DNA of 64,000 nt from Marasmius tenuissimus (taxonomy: Eukaryota > Basidiomycota > Agaricomycetes > Agaricales > Marasmiaceae), in NCBI GenBank assembly GCA_029532415.1, contig JAQOTA010000046.1:372001-436000 (forward strand). The letters are read 5' to 3'. The translations under genes and the position numbers were made by a program. A model generated the notes under the pieces. It was given only the letters and a program-made list of their open reading frames with translations. It was not told the origin of the DNA and did no database searches. Within the stretch, counting starts at the first letter, position 1; every line of letters starts with the position of its first letter. Below are positions 10,129 through 21,664 of this stretch, piece after piece.

Positions 10129-10450
10129 TGATGAGCCAGCATGACGCCTAGCGCAGAGGACTACAACATGGCTACACTACTACTTACCAGAGAGGAGTTT
10201 AGAGAGGTAGAGGCGAGACGTAGAAGCTCAAGCACACTGTAGATTCAGGTAGAGAACTACGAGCTTATATACATGTAGATACAATAGAGTTACCATATAT
10301 GGACAACAATAGAAATTGTACATATGAGCATAGTGAACAATGAATAATAGAACAATAGCGAATGCATTGTCCCGCATAATACAAATGGCAGGAAGTATGA
10401 ACCGGGACTTCGAATATACCAGGATCTAATTATAGTCCACAGATTCAACA
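10129..10450 (-). repeat. Copia-2 3' LTR
   Basis: The 322-bp LTR has ends TGTTGAATC...GGCTCATCA in element sense. It is a subfamily distinct from Copia-1, with several shared substitutions (for example an extra AATGAATA segment). The polypurine tract GCGAGGGGGTG follows at 10451-10461 on the plus-strand scale. Confidence 0.92.
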
Positions 10451-10492
10451 CACCCCCTCGCTAAGTGCAGCTGAAAAGCACATCTGAGCGAA

Positions 10493-12517
10493 TCAAGTGG
10501 ACGAATAGAATTCAAGTCCAAGGTGATCTCTGAACTGTAAGAACTTCTCATGACCGAGATTCTTAGTGAACATGTCTGCGGGATTATAGACTCCTTCAAT
10601 GGAGGACAGTTCGACTTTGCCATCTTCAACGCACAATCGAATATCGTGATATTGAATATCGATGTGCTTGGTTCGGCGTTCTTGAACCAGATTAGATGCA
10701 ATGAAGATTGAGCCTTGATTATCTCCGCAGATTGGAATAGGACCCAAGTCGATTCCAAGTTCAGAGAGTAGCGATCTTATCCAGGAAGCTTGACGACTGC
10801 AATCTGACAGTGCCATATACTCAGCCTCAGTGGAAGAAAGAGCTACAGTCTTCTGGGCGTGTGATTGCCACGAGAAGATGCCGCCTGCTAACTTGAAGAA
10901 GTAGCCAGTAATTGAACAGTGTTTGATAGGATCGGCAGCCCAATCCGAGTCTGTGAACGCAAGAAGACCTCCATCAGAATCACCATCGTAGACAAGTGAA
11001 TAATCTGATGTGCCAGCAAGATAGCGGCAGATATACAGAGCTTTATTGAGGTGTTCCTTTGTTGGATTAGAAGAAAACTGGGAAAGCTTCGTAACTGCAT
11101 AGGCAATGTCAGGACGTGTGCCCAGCATAATATACAGAAGCGACCCAATCACAGACTGGAATCTGGAGCGAATGGCAGGATTGACTGGACCATTGTTGGG
11201 AGTTGGCACATAGCCTGCAGGTAAGGGTGTAGGAGCACCTTTCGCATTCTGCATCCCAAAACATTCAAGGACTTTCTTTAGATAATCCTTCTGGTCAATC
11301 GTGATCTTATTGCCTTCGCGACGAATGCCCATGCGGAGAAACTCGCTAGCATCGCCCATATCGCGGCATTCCCATCGAGCCATGAACTCGGCTTTCTTCT
11401 TGTTAACAAAAGCTTTGTTAGGACCCATGAAGAGTGCATTGTTAACATAAATGATTGTATACACAACTTCACCACTCTTCGGATCTTTGCAGATGAAGAG
11501 TCCAGCATCAGAAGTCAGGCGTTTGAAGCCTAGTACTTCCATGGATGAGCTGAGGGTTCGCCACCACTCAAGGGCAGCTTGCTTCAGTCCATATAATGCA
11601 CGACGCAGGCGTAGTACCTTACGTTCTTGGCCCTTGACTTTGAAGCCTTCAGGTTGTTCCATGTAAATCTCCTCAACAAGATCACCGTAAAGGAAGGCAT
11701 TCTTAACATCAACAGAAGTGATGTACCAGTTCTTGAGAGCTGCGAGAGCAAGCATCATACGAACAGTCTCATAACGAAGAACTGGTGAGAAGATCTCATC
11801 AAAGTCGACACCTTCGACTTGAGAGAAACCCTTGGCAACAAGTCTCGCTTTCTTGCGACCATTCGATTTTACGTCGAAGACCCATCTATTCCTGATGGCT
11901 TTGCGACCTTTAGGCAAGTCACAGAGTTTGAAGACCTTGCGCTTACGAAGTGCCTCAAGTTCTTTGTGGCAAGCGTTCTTCCATTCCTTCTGTTGCTCAA
12001 CAGGCAACTTTAGAATATCGCGGAGTGTCCACTCTCTGATGTTGGAGAAATCAGGAGTTTTGGACATTGGAAGCGAATCGTGAACTGGAACAGCATTGTT
12101 CAACAGGTAAATCACGAATCCTACTCCCCCTTCTTGGGTCAGCCTTTCGACTATGCTTTCTTCCTCATGCGACTCAGTGCTTCCACTGGGTTCTGGAGCA
12201 GGCGGAGGCAGAAGCGAACCAGGAATCCCCTTTTTACCACCTTTGCCTTTCCTAGATCGCAAAGAGCTAGGACAATCAACTGGATGTGAAGGTTCTTTAT
12301 CTCCAGTGACGTTTCTCCAAGTTTTATTATTCTCTAAGTCGCGAACAATATCTGAGGGTCTATTTGGGTTCCGCTGTTCACCAAATATATTACCAGGTTG
12401 CGTAACACCCTTCTGTTGCCTCAAAGACCAGCGTGGACCATCCGCTGCTGGTGCAGGCGGTGGAACAGTGGGCTCGGGGAGTGGCACATCCCCCTGGTGC
12501 AGGGCCACCTGCAGGTT
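10493..12517 (-). pseudogene. Copia-2 RT-RNase H remnant
   Basis: An open stretch encodes the C-terminal half of Pol: IREWTLRDILKLP, RT with VDFDEIFSPV and DVKNAFLYGDL, then RNase H with TDSDWAAD and SSTEAEYMAL, ending DMFTKNLG. The RT active site reads YVNN where Copia-1 has YVDD, so both catalytic aspartates are lost. There is no integrase. The frame upstream of the deletion junction does not match Gag, so it is not expressed as a fusion. Confidence 0.88.
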
Positions 12518-12581
12518 CAGGACGTCCGGTTCCTTCATCTTCCGAATTGTCATCCAGAACTCGCTTGGACGAGGAACCAGG

Positions 12582-13994
12582 CTACGAGATACGATCCTGG
12601 AGCGAACGATTGGCGGCGGACATGACGATCTGTTCGAAGGGTTCGAGATACCACGCTGTCTTGGGGGCACCAAGTCTGTCAGCAAGGGAACGCGCTCCAC
12701 GGACATCATCAAATACTGACTGAGACGGCTTGAAGCCGGTGAAGGACTGCATAGCAGCCGGGTTCTTCTTGACAGCTGGCTGAGGGACAGTGCTGTCACA
12801 GGACTTCTCCCAGTGACCGGTGAAGTGAGCTGGGGGCGGTGATTCCATAGCGCGAACAGGAGGGGCACTGGCGATCTCAGCGTGCAAGGAGTTGTTGACT
12901 GCATTCAATGCAATACGTTCCCTGCGGTCGGTGATCGAGGAATAAGGACAGGTAGGAGCAGGGGAAGCTACGACGGAGGCATAAGATGCCAGATAGGAGT
13001 GACCATGCGACTGATTGTTACCACCGTTGTTACTGCCGGCATGGCCGGGACCCTGGTGCTGGTTAATACCACCGCGGGTGCCACGCTGCTGCTTCTTCTT
13101 CTTACCGTTGTTCTGGTTCGAAGAGGGACGTTGCTGCTGCTGCTGTGGTGTTCGCTGTTGGCCACGCTGCTGCTGTCCACGCTGCTGACGTTGCTGCGGT
13201 GGACGCTGCTGCTGACCAAATGATGGCTCGCGGTTGCCAGCACGCTTGACCGCAGAGAGGCGGTTAGCAAGCTGAGGGTTCTGGCGCTCGTATTCGATCA
13301 TGATTGCTTCATGAACGTCGGCGACGGTGAGGGCGCTGGTGCTCTCAGGATCCCTATCAAAGTCATGAAGGGACTTGGAGGAAGCGGCGTCCCATTCAGG
13401 AGGAATAGCTGCGATGAGAAGGAGGGCTTTGATCAACTCGGGGAGTTCAACCCCAACCTCAGCAAGACGTTCAATGTAATGCTTGAACTTGGCGATGCCA
13501 GCCTGGGGATGGCTAGTTGTAAGCCGGAAGGACACCAGTTTGACGAAGTCGCCATAAATGGCAGACAAAGTGGGTTCGCCATAGGTGGTGACGATAGTGG
13601 ACCAGGCTTTGGCAGCGTCCATGTCCTTGAGAGGTTCAAAGACTTCCTTCGTAGAAGTCAGCTGTATGATACCCATCAACTGGAGGTCTTTTTCCTCCCA
13701 TGCTTCCAGCGCGGTGTTAAACGCCGTGATCTGGGCGTCAGTAGGAGGGTGACGATCAGGTTCGTCATCACTATCAGCTCCAGTTGGAGGCTGAGCAGCT
13801 GCACCAGTTGAAGGAGTGACTGTAATGGTCGGAACAATGGCCTCCCCTAAAGGGTACATAGGCTTCTTGGCTGCACCAGTGAGGTGACGATAAAGGCCTT
13901 GAGCCTTGGTAACAGCTTCCATTTTGCCGTGGTAGGTCTGGCGGAAACCAGTGCCGTCGAAGCGACCGGAGAAGAATTTCTTAACGTTGAACAT
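12582..13994 (-). pseudogene. Copia-2 Gag (470 aa, ends at a premature TAG)
   Basis: This frame is closely related to the first 480 residues of Copia-1, including the Q-rich basic stretch and the degenerate knuckle PPPAHFTGHWEKSC. It ends at 'QDRIS' because an AAG lysine codon of Copia-1 is TAG here. The result is an intact Gag-only protein that could still form particles and be mobilised in trans; that is inference. A different insert follows residue 60 (a TPSTGAAAQP-type linker). Confidence 0.85.
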
Positions 13995-14291
13995 GATAGT
14001 AAGAGGTTAGGTTTGGTGTTGGATCTAGAAAAGACAGCATCAGCATGCGTCTAATCAACACAGGGAGCAGCCATAGAGGGCGCTATGCTCAACGAGGAGC
14101 ATTGGATCCTTTAGATCCGATGTCGTCAAAGGACGTACATCAATGCCATAGATCGAACACTCAATTAAGAGGTCGATGGCAACATGCAGGTCTAGCCTAG
14201 CTAGCCGATGACAGCGGCCTAGGGGCGCTCGTCGCTAACAGCAGCCTAGGGGCGCTCGTTATTGTAGTCAGGCTAACCGGGGCCCATAACC

Positions 14292-14595
14292 TGATGAGCC
14301 AGCATGACGCCTAGCGCAGAGGACTACAACATGGCTACACTACTACTTACCAGAGAGGAGTTTAGAGAGGTAGAGGCGAGACGTAGAAGCTCAAGCACAC
14401 TGTAGATTCAGGTAGAGAACTACGAGCTTATATACATGTAGATACAATAGAGTTACCATATATGGACAACAATAGAGATTGTACATATGAGCATAGTGAA
14501 CAATGAATAATAGAACAATAGCGAATGCATTGTCCCGCATAATACAATGGCAGGAAGTATGAACCGGGATCTAATAATAGTCCACGGATTCAACA
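14292..14595 (-). repeat. Copia-2 5' LTR
   Basis: The 304-bp LTR has an internal deletion relative to the 3' LTR. The primer-binding site GGTTATGGGCCCCGG lies directly inside it on the minus strand (14277-14291). Confidence 0.9.
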
Positions 14596-14807
14596 GATTC
14601 TAGTAGAGAGCTATGAGCTTATATACATGTAGGAACAATAGTATCTACCATATAAGGATAACAATAGAGATTGTACATATACATATGAGAGTGAACAATG
14701 AAGAATAGAACAATAGTGAATGCATTGTCCCGCATAATACAATGGTGGGAAGAGTGAACCAGGACTTCGGATATACCGGGATCTAATAATAGTCCACAGA
14801 TTCAACA
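14596..14807 (-). repeat. Truncated third Copia LTR abutting Copia-2
   Basis: This 212-bp segment matches the outer two-thirds of the family LTR, from the GATTCWRGTAGAGA point to TTCAACA. It is diverged and joined directly to the end of the Copia-2 5' LTR. It may be a leftover of an older element into which Copia-2 recombined. The sequence beyond 14807 looks like exon sequence. Confidence 0.85.
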
Positions 14808-14963
14808 AACTCTTCACAAAGAACTTCTCCAAGGTGTCGTCAATCGAGGCTGGGGCGAAGGGCAAGTCATCATTCCGGATAACTCTCACAATTCGGTCTC
14901 GTCTGTGGTGCGCATTTTTCTCCTACCCCTTCCGATTTACGCTGATACTCCAAGTGTATTCAG

Positions 14964-16172
14964 GGTAATGTGAAGGCATTCTACCTTTGCCATGAATTAG
15001 GTACTGGGGCCCTCGCAGTGGTTGAAAGCTTCATCAAACAGCAGTGGTCAGATCTCCCAGCACCAGCTGACCCTGATGAGGAGATCGAGTGGGTGTTCCG
15101 GAATAAAGAAGACGTGGCGTCATGGGCAGCGTGGCAGACGACGAGATTCTCTGTGGGCAGTGGGCCTCAGCTATCACCTGTTCTGTTCGCAACATTTGTT
15201 GCTGATGAAAAGGGCAACGTACTCGAAAAGGAGGTGGCCCGCACTTCACAATCTGACACGATATGATGATATTGACTGATTACCATTGCAGGGAATGTTC
15301 GAGAATGAACTCATTCTTCGTGTCCTCGCGGTATACTTCGCCCATGTTAAAACTATCCCGCCTAACAAGCGGCTCGGCGGCTTTCCTCTCGGAGCCCTCG
15401 AGCTCGCTATCCAAGCAGTAAGGTTCTCTTCGGGATGATTTTCATTTCATGGGCTGATACACATGATATTCTAGGTTGAACGTGCACTCGTTTCCTACAT
15501 GACTGGTCGCCCGGCCATCTCCGGTTCCTTCTTGTACGAAGAGTGGGGTAAGAAACCGGTACCCGACAGTAAAGGCCGGGAGAAATTGAAGGCCATGGAG
15601 TTTCGCAACACGATCGAGAGCCTCGGTGAAGAGAAACAGCAAGCCATTATCATGGGTGCTCGAGCTTTCATTAAAGCAAAGGGGCGTATTAGTCCTAAGG
15701 ATAGACGGCAGGCTGCAGAACAAGAGAAGGAGGAATCGGGGTCGGAGTCAGACGTACTGATGTCAGACCCGTGAGTTTGTTAATCTACTCCATGCCGTCG
15801 ACTCTCACCGTCCCATTCTTTCGCAGACCTGAACCGGCTGCCACCAATGAGGATTCCGTACCGCTGATCAAAGGTGAAGAGGGGCGGTCAGCAGTGCACC
15901 ACAAGATCAACTGTACGTGCAATGTACTTGTCGTACCATTTCATGAACTTCTTACTCATTGTTTTCACTCGTGTAGCATTAGCCCTGCGGGGGAACTGCA
16001 CTCACCCAGCACATCTAGCCGCGCACTCATAACGGAGATATCGACTGCATTAGGAAGTGAGACCGAGTCAGCCGTCGTCGAGGACAACGAGGATGGTATT
16101 GTTGAAGAGCAGCACAGCATGGCAGGAGGCCAGCCAGACCACCAGACCCGTCGCCAGAATAAGCACGTATGA
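14964..16172 (+). CDS. Hypothetical multi-exon fungal protein (5' end truncated by LTR)
   Basis: I propose exons 14964-15233, 15292-15417, 15475-15770, 15827-15916 and 15977-16172. All have GT...AG introns of 56-60 bp, and the summed length (978 nt) is in frame. Readable segments include AFYLCHELGTGALAVVESF, VFRNKEDVASWAAW, FENELILRVLAVYFAHVK and GFPLGALELAIQAVERALV, followed by a charged tail with GSESDVLMSDP. The FPLGALELAIQAVERAL pattern faintly recalls the uncharacterised fungal DUF6532 family; I cannot confirm that. There is no clear start. Exon-like sequence (about 14808-14888, LFTKNFSKVSSIEAGAKGK) runs up to the LTR fragment, so the 5' part was probably removed by the retroelement. Confidence 0.55.
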
Positions 16173-16426
16173 AGTATCAGAGTCTCAGACGGAATTGTAA
16201 TTCGCTAAGCAGAGTAATACAAGATCTCGGAGAGGCGACGTACCTGAAAAAGAGCTTGAATCTTAGTCGGCGAAAAAGCGCTTATTCACCTGAATCAGCT
16301 CTTTTTCACTGATTAGGTTAAGAAAAACCTACCGTTTTCCTGATGTCTTAATTTGACGCGAGATTCGAGAAGCGTGTATAGAGACAAGTCATAGTATACC
16401 TTTCACGATCGGTAAGGCATATCAGA
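16173..16426. other. Intergenic stretch
   Basis: This contains a short imperfect inverted repeat (AAAAAGAGCTTGAATC / GAATCAGCTCTTTTT, about 16248-16311). No gene is seen. Confidence 0.5.
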
Positions 16427-17580
16427 CAGTTTGCGGCGCTCCAATTGCCCTGAAGATTCCATGTGTATGCCCCAAATCGTAACACTGGGGGCATTTTTCT
16501 GTCAAGTAGGTCATGTCGTGGTGGTGTCAAGTAAGTCATGACATAAATGGTCTTTTGCAAGGCCATCATGACTGGGATGAAAGAAAATATGTGTAATTCT
16601 TTTCGGGCATCAATCAAGTGTTATTACATTCTCTAGCCACTCTACGGAGGTACTCCGGGTGGTGCTTAGACTCCCAGTTTCACCAACCCGCCCGCCGCTT
16701 CACCGGCAACATTCGCATGGCACTAGTATTAAGAGTCCGCCGGCGGCATGCACTGTCCAACCCATCAACCGTGTGAGAAAAAATATTCGGTGGTCTCGAG
16801 CGTGTGTAGTATGTATACAGTACCTGGCAAGTACTCATAAAGGTATACAGGCAAGAAGATATCTGGCTATCAGCCTGCCACGCACTGATAGATTGCAAGA
16901 GATTTGGGATTCCTGAATTTCTGACTGGTATGCCAGAACCGTTCAATGTGGCGAGTGGGATTCCCAAGTTGCCGTTGATCTCAGCATGTCTCAGGTGGAA
17001 AATATAGCTGATTAAATTTACCTCATTAGCAAGCCCAGATGTAGAGTGGAGATCTGAGACAATATACCCTGTATTTTGTAAGTCTTGTGTTGAAGGGGAC
17101 CCGCCAGGCAGAAAAGCTAGTGGCACCTGCCGGTACCACTCTAATATTAATAAGTATAACTCCTGAGATTGACCGGTGACCGGTTGTTGAAAATTCAATG
17201 GTCGACAAGGTCCTCCAATGGAGCAGGAGAACTCCAAGAGGACATTCAACTGAATACATGCTTCTACGGTGCGAGACAGCAATTTGCTGGATGCCTCAAC
17301 ATCGTTTGATGCACAGAATGACCGTACCCGGCATTACGGCTCGGTCACCGGGATCCCTTTGTTGGTACCCGCGTTCGGAGTCAGTATATCTATTTCCCGG
17401 AGCAGAATTCTTAGATACTGGACAAAAGAAACATATTTTCTCTTTGTTTTCAGTCACAGTGGCCCTGCAAAAGGCCATCTTAGGTCATGCCCTACTTGAC
17501 ACCACCATAACATGTCCTACTTGACAGAAAAATGCCCCCAGTGTAACTCAAGTACTGGAGCGCTGGAGCGCCGTAAACTG
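16427..17580. mobile_element. 1.15-kb TIR element, non-autonomous DNA transposon
   Basis: The outer ends are CAGTTTGCGGCGCTCCA and, on the other side, TGGAGCGCCGTAAACTG, which are inverted copies with one mismatch. Similarity continues inward imperfectly for about 150 bp on each side and includes CACTGGGGGCATTTTTCTGTC and AAGGCCATC-like blocks. I find no matching target duplication. An internal minus frame (16680-17282, 200 codons) has no recognisable domain and I do not treat it as a gene. The superfamily is unknown. Confidence 0.7.
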
Positions 17581-17756
17581 ACTGTCCAATATTCAATCTT
17601 TGCACTGTGTGACTACGTCACACGTGGCTGGTCACGAGACTGGCTCCGATTCCCGAAGCTGACACATGCCGCTTAAGCCAGTTTGCTGTCCGCCAGAGCT
17701 AAGCAGTTCTTGCTACATTCTCTCACAACCCTTGTCTTGTACTCCCAGATGTCACT

Positions 17757-19890
17757 TCCGAGCTCGCACATCGGCTCAGAGATAGAGATGAGTTCGCACA
17801 TTTCTGCGAAGAGCACCGCCAATGACTGTGACGGAAGTGAACGTCCAATTATTGTGAGTGAGAAGCGGCCCCAGCTACGACATAGGCTAAAAGGACTTCA
17901 TCAAAGGAGTTCCCAGAAAATCTTGGGACTACTTCGCAGACAGCTTTCGTGGAAATATTGCGCCTTGAGCGGCTCATTCTTGACGAACGTTCTCAGAACG
18001 CCGCTTTGCTACGAGAGCGCGAGGACAGACTGATCATATGTCCGAAGGGATAGCTGCACTGAAGAAGGAGATGGCCGCAGAGCGAGCGAAGAACACTGCG
18101 AGAGCAAGAGCTCTAGAAGTGCTGGCAGCCAACGGGGCTGATATCTTTTTAAAGACAAAAGCCCTCGTCACGCTGTTCAACAACATGGTAGACGGCGTCC
18201 TAAAGGCAAACGCGGGGAGGAACTTGTTCGACGACGCTCATTCCGAGTTTTTCGAGAAGATTACGGTTGAGCAGATGAAATTTGACGAGAGTGTGCTCAA
18301 GTCTCTGTGGAACGTGTTGACCATCGACGTGAGGCATTACTCGGTAAAAGAGTGAGTGCTCTTTCATCAGCGTGAAGGCTACTACTCATATGACCCCCTT
18401 TCAGAAATCGAGAAGCATTTCTCAATGGACTTCGAGCTCTATTCCAAACGTGCATGCATTCAGGCCAATTGGGACGTGCGGGAATTGCGGTCGTCTTCAC
18501 TTCCGACGAGGAAAAGTTCAACGAAAACGGCGAGCGCATAACTGAAACGCAGATGTATGTTCTTATGTGCCATACCCCTACTTTATTACTAACCCCCAGG
18601 ATCTTAGCTTCAATGAATGGTGCGATCCTGATATCAATATCCCTCAACATGAGTTACTTGAGGCTGGTGATGCGCTCATGAACAAATTTCGTGCAAGGCT
18701 TGCGGCTGACATCGAGCAGGATGGTGAGTTCTCTACACGTTCATGTACCTTGCGCCCTATTGGTTGACATTTTTTAGGACTCGAACGAGTCACCATCAGT
18801 ACAGTTTTTCCTACCGATGAAAACAACAACGTGCGGTTCCCTTTGGTCAACGAGGCCTCACCAGATGCAGACCGACTCTTATTACACGACTGGTATACCG
18901 CCCTTTGGGGTAAGTGTGTCTCGCGCTCATCAATGCCTGTCATCATAATGGCTATTCACGCACAGTACAAAGTGGGCGCCAAGGTCCGGTAAATTATACC
19001 GCAATGCAAAGGTCTCCCGATACCTTCTACAACACTCTCTGCGTCCCGTTTGGACTGAAAATAGCTGACCCTAGAGTGAACGCGAGGGAGATGAGCCCTG
19101 CGGACGTTCAAAGGCTTGTTGTGTACTTCGCCGAAGAATATGGGGCCACTGGTCAGATATTCCCTTTCTACCCACTCGATTTGCCCGCCACCAATCTATA
19201 CTCGTGGCCGGCTGGGCAAAGAAGGCCCGCTCCCAGTGACAAGGAAGGGTCCGATGCTGAAGGAGAGGAGAGCAATCACAACGACGGAGAATCTGAATGC
19301 AGGCAGACCAGTGAGCCATTGAGTGAGGGGGATTCAACTATGGCTCTTGAGGACAGCATTGGCTCGGAACGCGGACGCTCTCCCAAAGGGCCTGACACCC
19401 ACTCCGACTTTGTACTTAAAACTGAGGGAAAAGCCCAGTCTAGTCTGAAGGTAGGCGTTACTTATATTCGGCAAAATACTTGAATGTATTGATTCATTTT
19501 TTTCGTTTGATTTCATAGGCCTCTTTGACAGTGAACCTTGATCTACGACAAAACACCATCAATGAGGGGGATCAGCGCTACGACGGCAATGACACCGTCA
19601 ATGATCACACCCATGGCGATCACTGCAATGATAACAACAACAACATGGACGGTGACAACGAGGTCAACAACGAGGACAAAGTAGATAATCAGCGCGATGA
19701 CAATGCGCCTGATGAGCACAATATACCCGATCAACGTACCAATGAACATGACAATTACGACCCCCTAGATGGGCATGAACGCGCCACAGTAGGTCTCTTA
19801 CGAGTGGATGCTGCATCGTACATGCCTCATGCTCATGATCAAATCCAATCCCTAGGGCGTGCACCGGGGAAAGCCCCCGACTGGGAGTAA
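17757..19890 (+). pseudogene. Degenerate multi-exon fungal gene with coiled-coil start and acidic tail
   Basis: Several convincing splice pairs exist: GTGAGT at 18353 to CAG at about 18405, GTATGT at about 18555 to CAG at about 18599, GTGAGT at about 18723 to TAG at about 18778, GTAAGT at about 18910 to CAG at about 18966, and an intron near 19450-19520. Readable parts are a heptad-rich start (EGIAALKKEMAAERAKNTAR), GIAVVFTSDEEKFNENGERI, RVTISTVFPTDENNNVRFP, DWYTALW and VPFGLKIADPRVNAREM. The end is rich in Asp and Asn (about 19570-19770). The frame breaks between the coiled coil and its upstream partner (near 18030) and again near 18470, so it is probably decaying. I do not recognise the family. 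Confidence 0.45.
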
Positions 19891-20182
19891 GCGCAAGGCT
19901 TGTCCCGCAGACTGTCTACCTATAGAGAAGGATTCGTCAAAAAAGAAGAGGTACTGTAAGTGCGAGTAACCGTAAAGTTCCCGGAGAAGAAAAGAGTAGA
20001 CGCAGGTATCAGTAGACGCGAAGGTTGATGCCGCCTCCTCGGACATGCCAAATAAATTTTCAAGATTATGTTGAAAAAGAGCACTGGAAGATTTCAGTTC
20101 AATGTTTCAGTGACAATCCCCAGCCTGTCTGTGAGAGTTCGTCGAATATAACTTCTCTGTCTGAGCTGCCATACTTCCGTAA

Positions 20183-20519
20183 TGTAACCTTTCAATCAAA
20201 ACCAATGATCTAGGAGACCCTTACGACAGACTGAGCTATACGTCTCGAGTCCTAAAGGGGTGAGAACTCGTGGTGTCGAGCGAAGTCGTCTCAGAAACCG
20301 AGTTCTCGAGTTGAAGCCTAACCGCTCACGCAGGAATAGGTATGATACTAGTGAGTGAAATTGAATGAAAAGTAAGATAAAGTACAACGTATTACAGGTG
20401 TCTATTTATACTAAATCCGAGTAGCCACTCGGCAACTGTGAAAGAAAAGAGACAAAGGAAATCGTGAATTAGTCGTAAGTTCTGGAATATTCGTGCGGTA
20501 TCTACCGTGTTCTGTAACA
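20183..20519 (-). mobile_element. Probable solo LTR
   Basis: The 337-bp segment begins TGTTACAGAACACGG and ends GATTGAAAGGTTACA on the minus strand. A TATA-like TATAAATAG lies inside (plus-strand about 20402-20412). No target duplication is visible and no primer-binding site or polypurine tract adjoins. The call rests on terminal TGTTAC/GTTACA symmetry and the TATA box only. Confidence 0.4.
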
Positions 20520-20706
20520 ATCAAATGACTAGGACAAAGGAAAAAAGGAGGCGAGGAAGATTATAACTAACAAAGGAGATCCCTTACACTGTCTCGAGTG
20601 ATTACCAACGGTTTTTCTCCCATTTCTCCTTCGTGAGCTTCGCAACCGCTTTCTTCCTATCTTGATACCAGTTGCAATAGATGTGGATTGCAAGGTATTC
20701 CGCCCT

Positions 20707-21261
20707 TTAATGATATTTTGTGTAGCTGATATCTGAAACCAGGTTCTCGAACTGCGTATAGAAGGAGCACTTGATATGCGTGGTAGCTTGTCCCCATTTT
20801 GGCGGCGCAATTCTAGCAAGCTCAGACTGGAAGAATAATGCACGTGCCAGGCTTCTTCTTGTGGCTGCCCCAGCACCGTCGACTGAAACTCCATCTAGAC
20901 CCTCAACGTACTGCATTTGGAGGTTTTTGTTGTCGCGGACGATGACCGTACTGGCATGATTCGCATTTTCGCTCTTCTGCTTGAGTGCCCTATATTCTAC
21001 GGAATTGAGCCAGGCTTTCTTGGTTGGGAAGGGGATATTAAATAGGCCGGGCGGTGGAGTAATCTGTTGTGCAAACGTGATAGTACCAGCATGGGCTAGT
21101 GGGGAGCTACCTGGTTGAGTCGTATGGTGGACGCGGCCTCTGTGAACGCCGAACAGGTTGAGAATCAACCTCCGTTTCCAACCCAACGTCGGATCATTTT
21201 CAACCTGATGGCTACTGAACTCTAACCTACGCAGGTTGAAATAACGGCCATCCCCAGCCAC
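20707..21261 (-). CDS. Hypothetical protein, 184 codons, possibly truncated
   Basis: The open frame has segments RRLEFSSHQVENDPTLGWK, ITPPPGLFNIPFPTKKAWL and FYTQFENLVSDISYTKYH. After the stop, the same frame continues with protein-like sequence (RAEYLAIHIYCNWYQDRKK, down to about 20600), so the stop may be a recent nonsense change. I do not recognise the family. The probable solo LTR lies just downstream. Confidence 0.4.
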   Translation of the reverse strand: MAGDGRYFNLRRLEFSSHQVENDPTLGWKRRLILNLFGVHRGRVHHTTQPGSSPLAHAGTITFAQQITPPPGLFNIPFPTKKAWLNSVEYRALKQKSENANHASTVIVRDNKNLQMQYVEGLDGVSVDGAGAATRRSLARALFFQSELARIAPPKWGQATTHIKCSFYTQFENLVSDISYTKYH

Positions 21262-21664
21262 GTTGAATTACCACCTAAAACATACCTTCAGCCTACAATT
21301 TGGACAGTTGGAGCGGGCTACCAGAGACTAATCCCACTATGCCCGGATATCGTCGTCGTTGTCGTTCGGATTGTCTACTTACGGAATACAAGCCTAAATC
21401 TACGCTAAACATGGACACACAGCTACCTGCTGTACGGTCCGTGGTCCCGATGTGCGAGACGCAGGAGGAGTATGTCGGCATCCAAGGACCCGCCGCTTTG
21501 GCTGTTGAACGTTGAACGTTGACGTTGACGGCACCTCTGAGCGAGGCGCTGAAGGGCGCTGACCCCTGTGCATAATGCCACGATGATCAGCTGCCAGTGC
21601 GTGCGAGCTAGAACCAATGCCATGAGGCTTACCGTGGTTACTCGTCTACCTCCACCATCTGCAC

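Larger units (their letters stand above)
10129..14595 (-). mobile_element. Copia-2: internally deleted, non-autonomous Ty1/Copia copy
   Basis: This has the same family structure as Copia-1, with LTRs at 10129-10450 and 14292-14595. The 14292 LTR lacks about 17 bp near its outer end, where Copia-1 has the ACTTCGGATATACCGG segment. The internal region lacks about 1.9 kb relative to Copia-1 (equivalent to Copia-1 positions about 3583-5459). The lost part covers protease, the pre-integrase zinc region and integrase. The breakpoint is near 12517-12520. I see no matching target duplication (CCAAC on one side, GATTC on the other), so the ends were rearranged after insertion or it was copied with flanking sequence. 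Confidence 0.9.

Noticed and set aside
16680..17282. 200-codon minus frame inside the 1.15-kb TIR element
   Set aside because: There is no domain, catalytic triad or splice support, so I do not call a transposase.
19543..19749. Hydrophobic minus frame (I/V-rich)
   Set aside because: It is the complement of the Asp/Asn-rich coding tail on the plus strand.
20215..20290. tRNA-like A box (TAGCTCAGTCTG) on the minus strand
   Set aside because: There is no pairing acceptor stem and only a weak B box. It lies inside the probable solo LTR.
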